Assembly (NCBI GenBank): GCA_017518785.1
Contig: JAFWUA010000029.1
Coordinates: forward strand, 1 to 6,737
Direction of reading: 5' to 3'
DNA length: 6,737 bases
Source of the DNA: Neisseriaceae bacterium
GTDB taxonomy: Bacteria; Pseudomonadota; Gammaproteobacteria; Burkholderiales; Neisseriaceae
The notes below the pieces were generated by a model. That model was given only the letters and a program-made list of their open reading frames with translations. It searched no databases and had not been told where the DNA came from. Below are positions 6,266 through 6,737 of this stretch, in pieces (position 1 is the first letter of the stretch; every line of letters starts with the position of its first letter). Position numbers and translations under genes: made by a program.

Positions 6266-6314
6266 GCGATGCTGTTGATGTCTGATGTATGGCTCTTTTC
6301 CTGATGTGGGGCAA

Positions 6315-6442
6315 TTATCGTCAATATCAAGTTTATTTACGAAAATAATGTAGTCAAGATGTTACAATGCCATCTTGCTAAACGCCTAAAATGAAAGATG
6401 ACTTACAGGCATACTCTAATAATCACACGGAATTAATATTTT
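6315..6442 (+). other. tyrS leader and upstream region with a small dyad; promoter not resolved
   Basis: This belongs to the 239-bp divergent spacer between secA and tyrS. It contains a possible -10, TACAAT (6363-6368), but no good -35 at 16-18 nt. CAAGATG (6355-6361) and CATCTTG (6371-6377) form a perfect 7-bp dyad around 9 nt, overlapping that -10, so it could be an operator or a chance hairpin. No T-run follows it. A weak Shine-Dalgarno, GGAA (6429-6432), lies 10 nt before the tyrS ATG. No DUS-like copy is present here. Confidence 0.3.
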
Positions 6443-6737
6443 ATGAACGCTTTAATTCACGACTTAAAACAACGCCATTTAATTGCCCAAACCACAGACG
6501 AAGCCGCTTTGGGCGAGATTTTAGACACACAAAAAATTACGCTTTACTGCGGTTTTGACCCCACTGCCGACAGTCTGCACATTGGGCATTTATTGCCTGT
6601 TTTAACGCTCAAACGCTTTCAGGACGCAGGACACACGCCGATTGCATTAGTTGGTGGGGCAACAGGTATGATTGGCGACCCTAGTTTCAAAGCCACTGAA
6701 CGCTCGCTGAATAGTTACGCAACGGTGGGCGAATGGG
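6443..6737 (+). CDS. tyrS: Tyrosyl-tRNA synthetase, N-terminal part (3' end outside window)
   Basis: TyrRS is a cytoplasmic class I aminoacyl-tRNA synthetase that activates tyrosine with ATP and attaches it to tRNA-Tyr. Only the first 98 codons of roughly 430 are present, with no stop before the window ends. Clear catalytic-domain marks are YCGFDPTADSL (35-45), the class I signature HIGH (46-49), and GGATGMIGDPSFK (71-83). The text closely follows Neisseria TyrS as I remember it. The KMSKS-type loop (KFGKT in Neisseria) and the S4-like anticodon domain are outside the window. The gene is divergent from secA. Its base composition is unlike the rest of the window: by hand count 46 of 98 third positions are G or C, and all seven aspartates are GAC, whereas the secA 3' end is mostly A/T-ending. 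Confidence 0.97.
   Translation, partial: MNALIHDLKQRHLIAQTTDEAALGEILDTQKITLYCGFDPTADSLHIGHLLPVLTLKRFQDAGHTPIALVGGATGMIGDPSFKATERSLNSYATVGEW

Noticed and set aside
6204..6314. 37-codon in-frame extension upstream of secA
   Set aside because: It has no SecA similarity, the ATG at 6203 has a good ribosome site and the expected MLSNIAKKIFG start, and the candidate promoter lies inside the extension.
6355..6377. CAAGATG...CATCTTG dyad as a terminator
   Set aside because: The stem is 7 bp with no T-run, and it lies upstream of tyrS with no gene to terminate on the plus strand. It is kept only as a possible operator in the tyrS leader.
6572..6583. AGTCTGC inside tyrS as a DUS-like copy
   Set aside because: Only the first 7 of 12 bases match, and they encode the conserved ADSLHIGH region.

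Overview
The window looks like the chromosome of an AT-rich member of the Neisseriaceae (Betaproteobacteria). From memory, SecA and the start of TyrS read very much like the Neisseria proteins. The window also holds seven near-identical copies of a 16-bp word, AATAGTCTGCCGGAAA, plus one decayed copy. They sit between genes, as inverted pairs, and once inside a coding linker, which is how DNA uptake sequences (DUS) are placed in this family. No database search was possible, so genus and species are left open.

Layout, left to right. (1) Positions 3-710, + strand: the C-terminal end of a large secreted protein with RTX-like, Asp/Gly-rich repeats, whose start lies outside the window. (2) Positions 711-1047: no gene. 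This spacer holds an inverted DUS-like pair that probably terminates gene 1, fragments of a short repeat, a 160-bp MITE-like element with perfect 20-bp terminal inverted repeats, and a second hairpin that probably ends the leftward transcript. (3) Positions 6203-1048, - strand, in transcription order: secA, rarD-like transporter gene, ubiC, and an inosine-uridine type nucleoside hydrolase gene. All face the same way with short gaps of 58, 39 and 43 nt, and every gap contains the DUS-like word. A perfect 16-bp-stem hairpin made of two opposed copies separates secA from rarD. (4) Positions 6204-6442: a divergent promoter region. (5) Position 6443 to the end, + strand: the first 98 codons of tyrS, cut by the window edge.

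The leftward genes have unrelated jobs: protein export (SecA), membrane transport (RarD-like), the first committed step of ubiquinone synthesis (UbiC) and nucleoside salvage. They look like neighbours sharing transcription rather than one pathway. No CRISPR array, tRNA, rRNA or complete transposase gene is seen.

The most interesting signal is the repeat. Its 12-bp core, AGTCTGCCGGAA, matches the Simonsiella-type DUS dialect (AGGCTGCCTGAA, as I recall it) at 10 of 12 positions, but carries CGG where the known dialects have the invariant CTG. This may be an undescribed DUS dialect.
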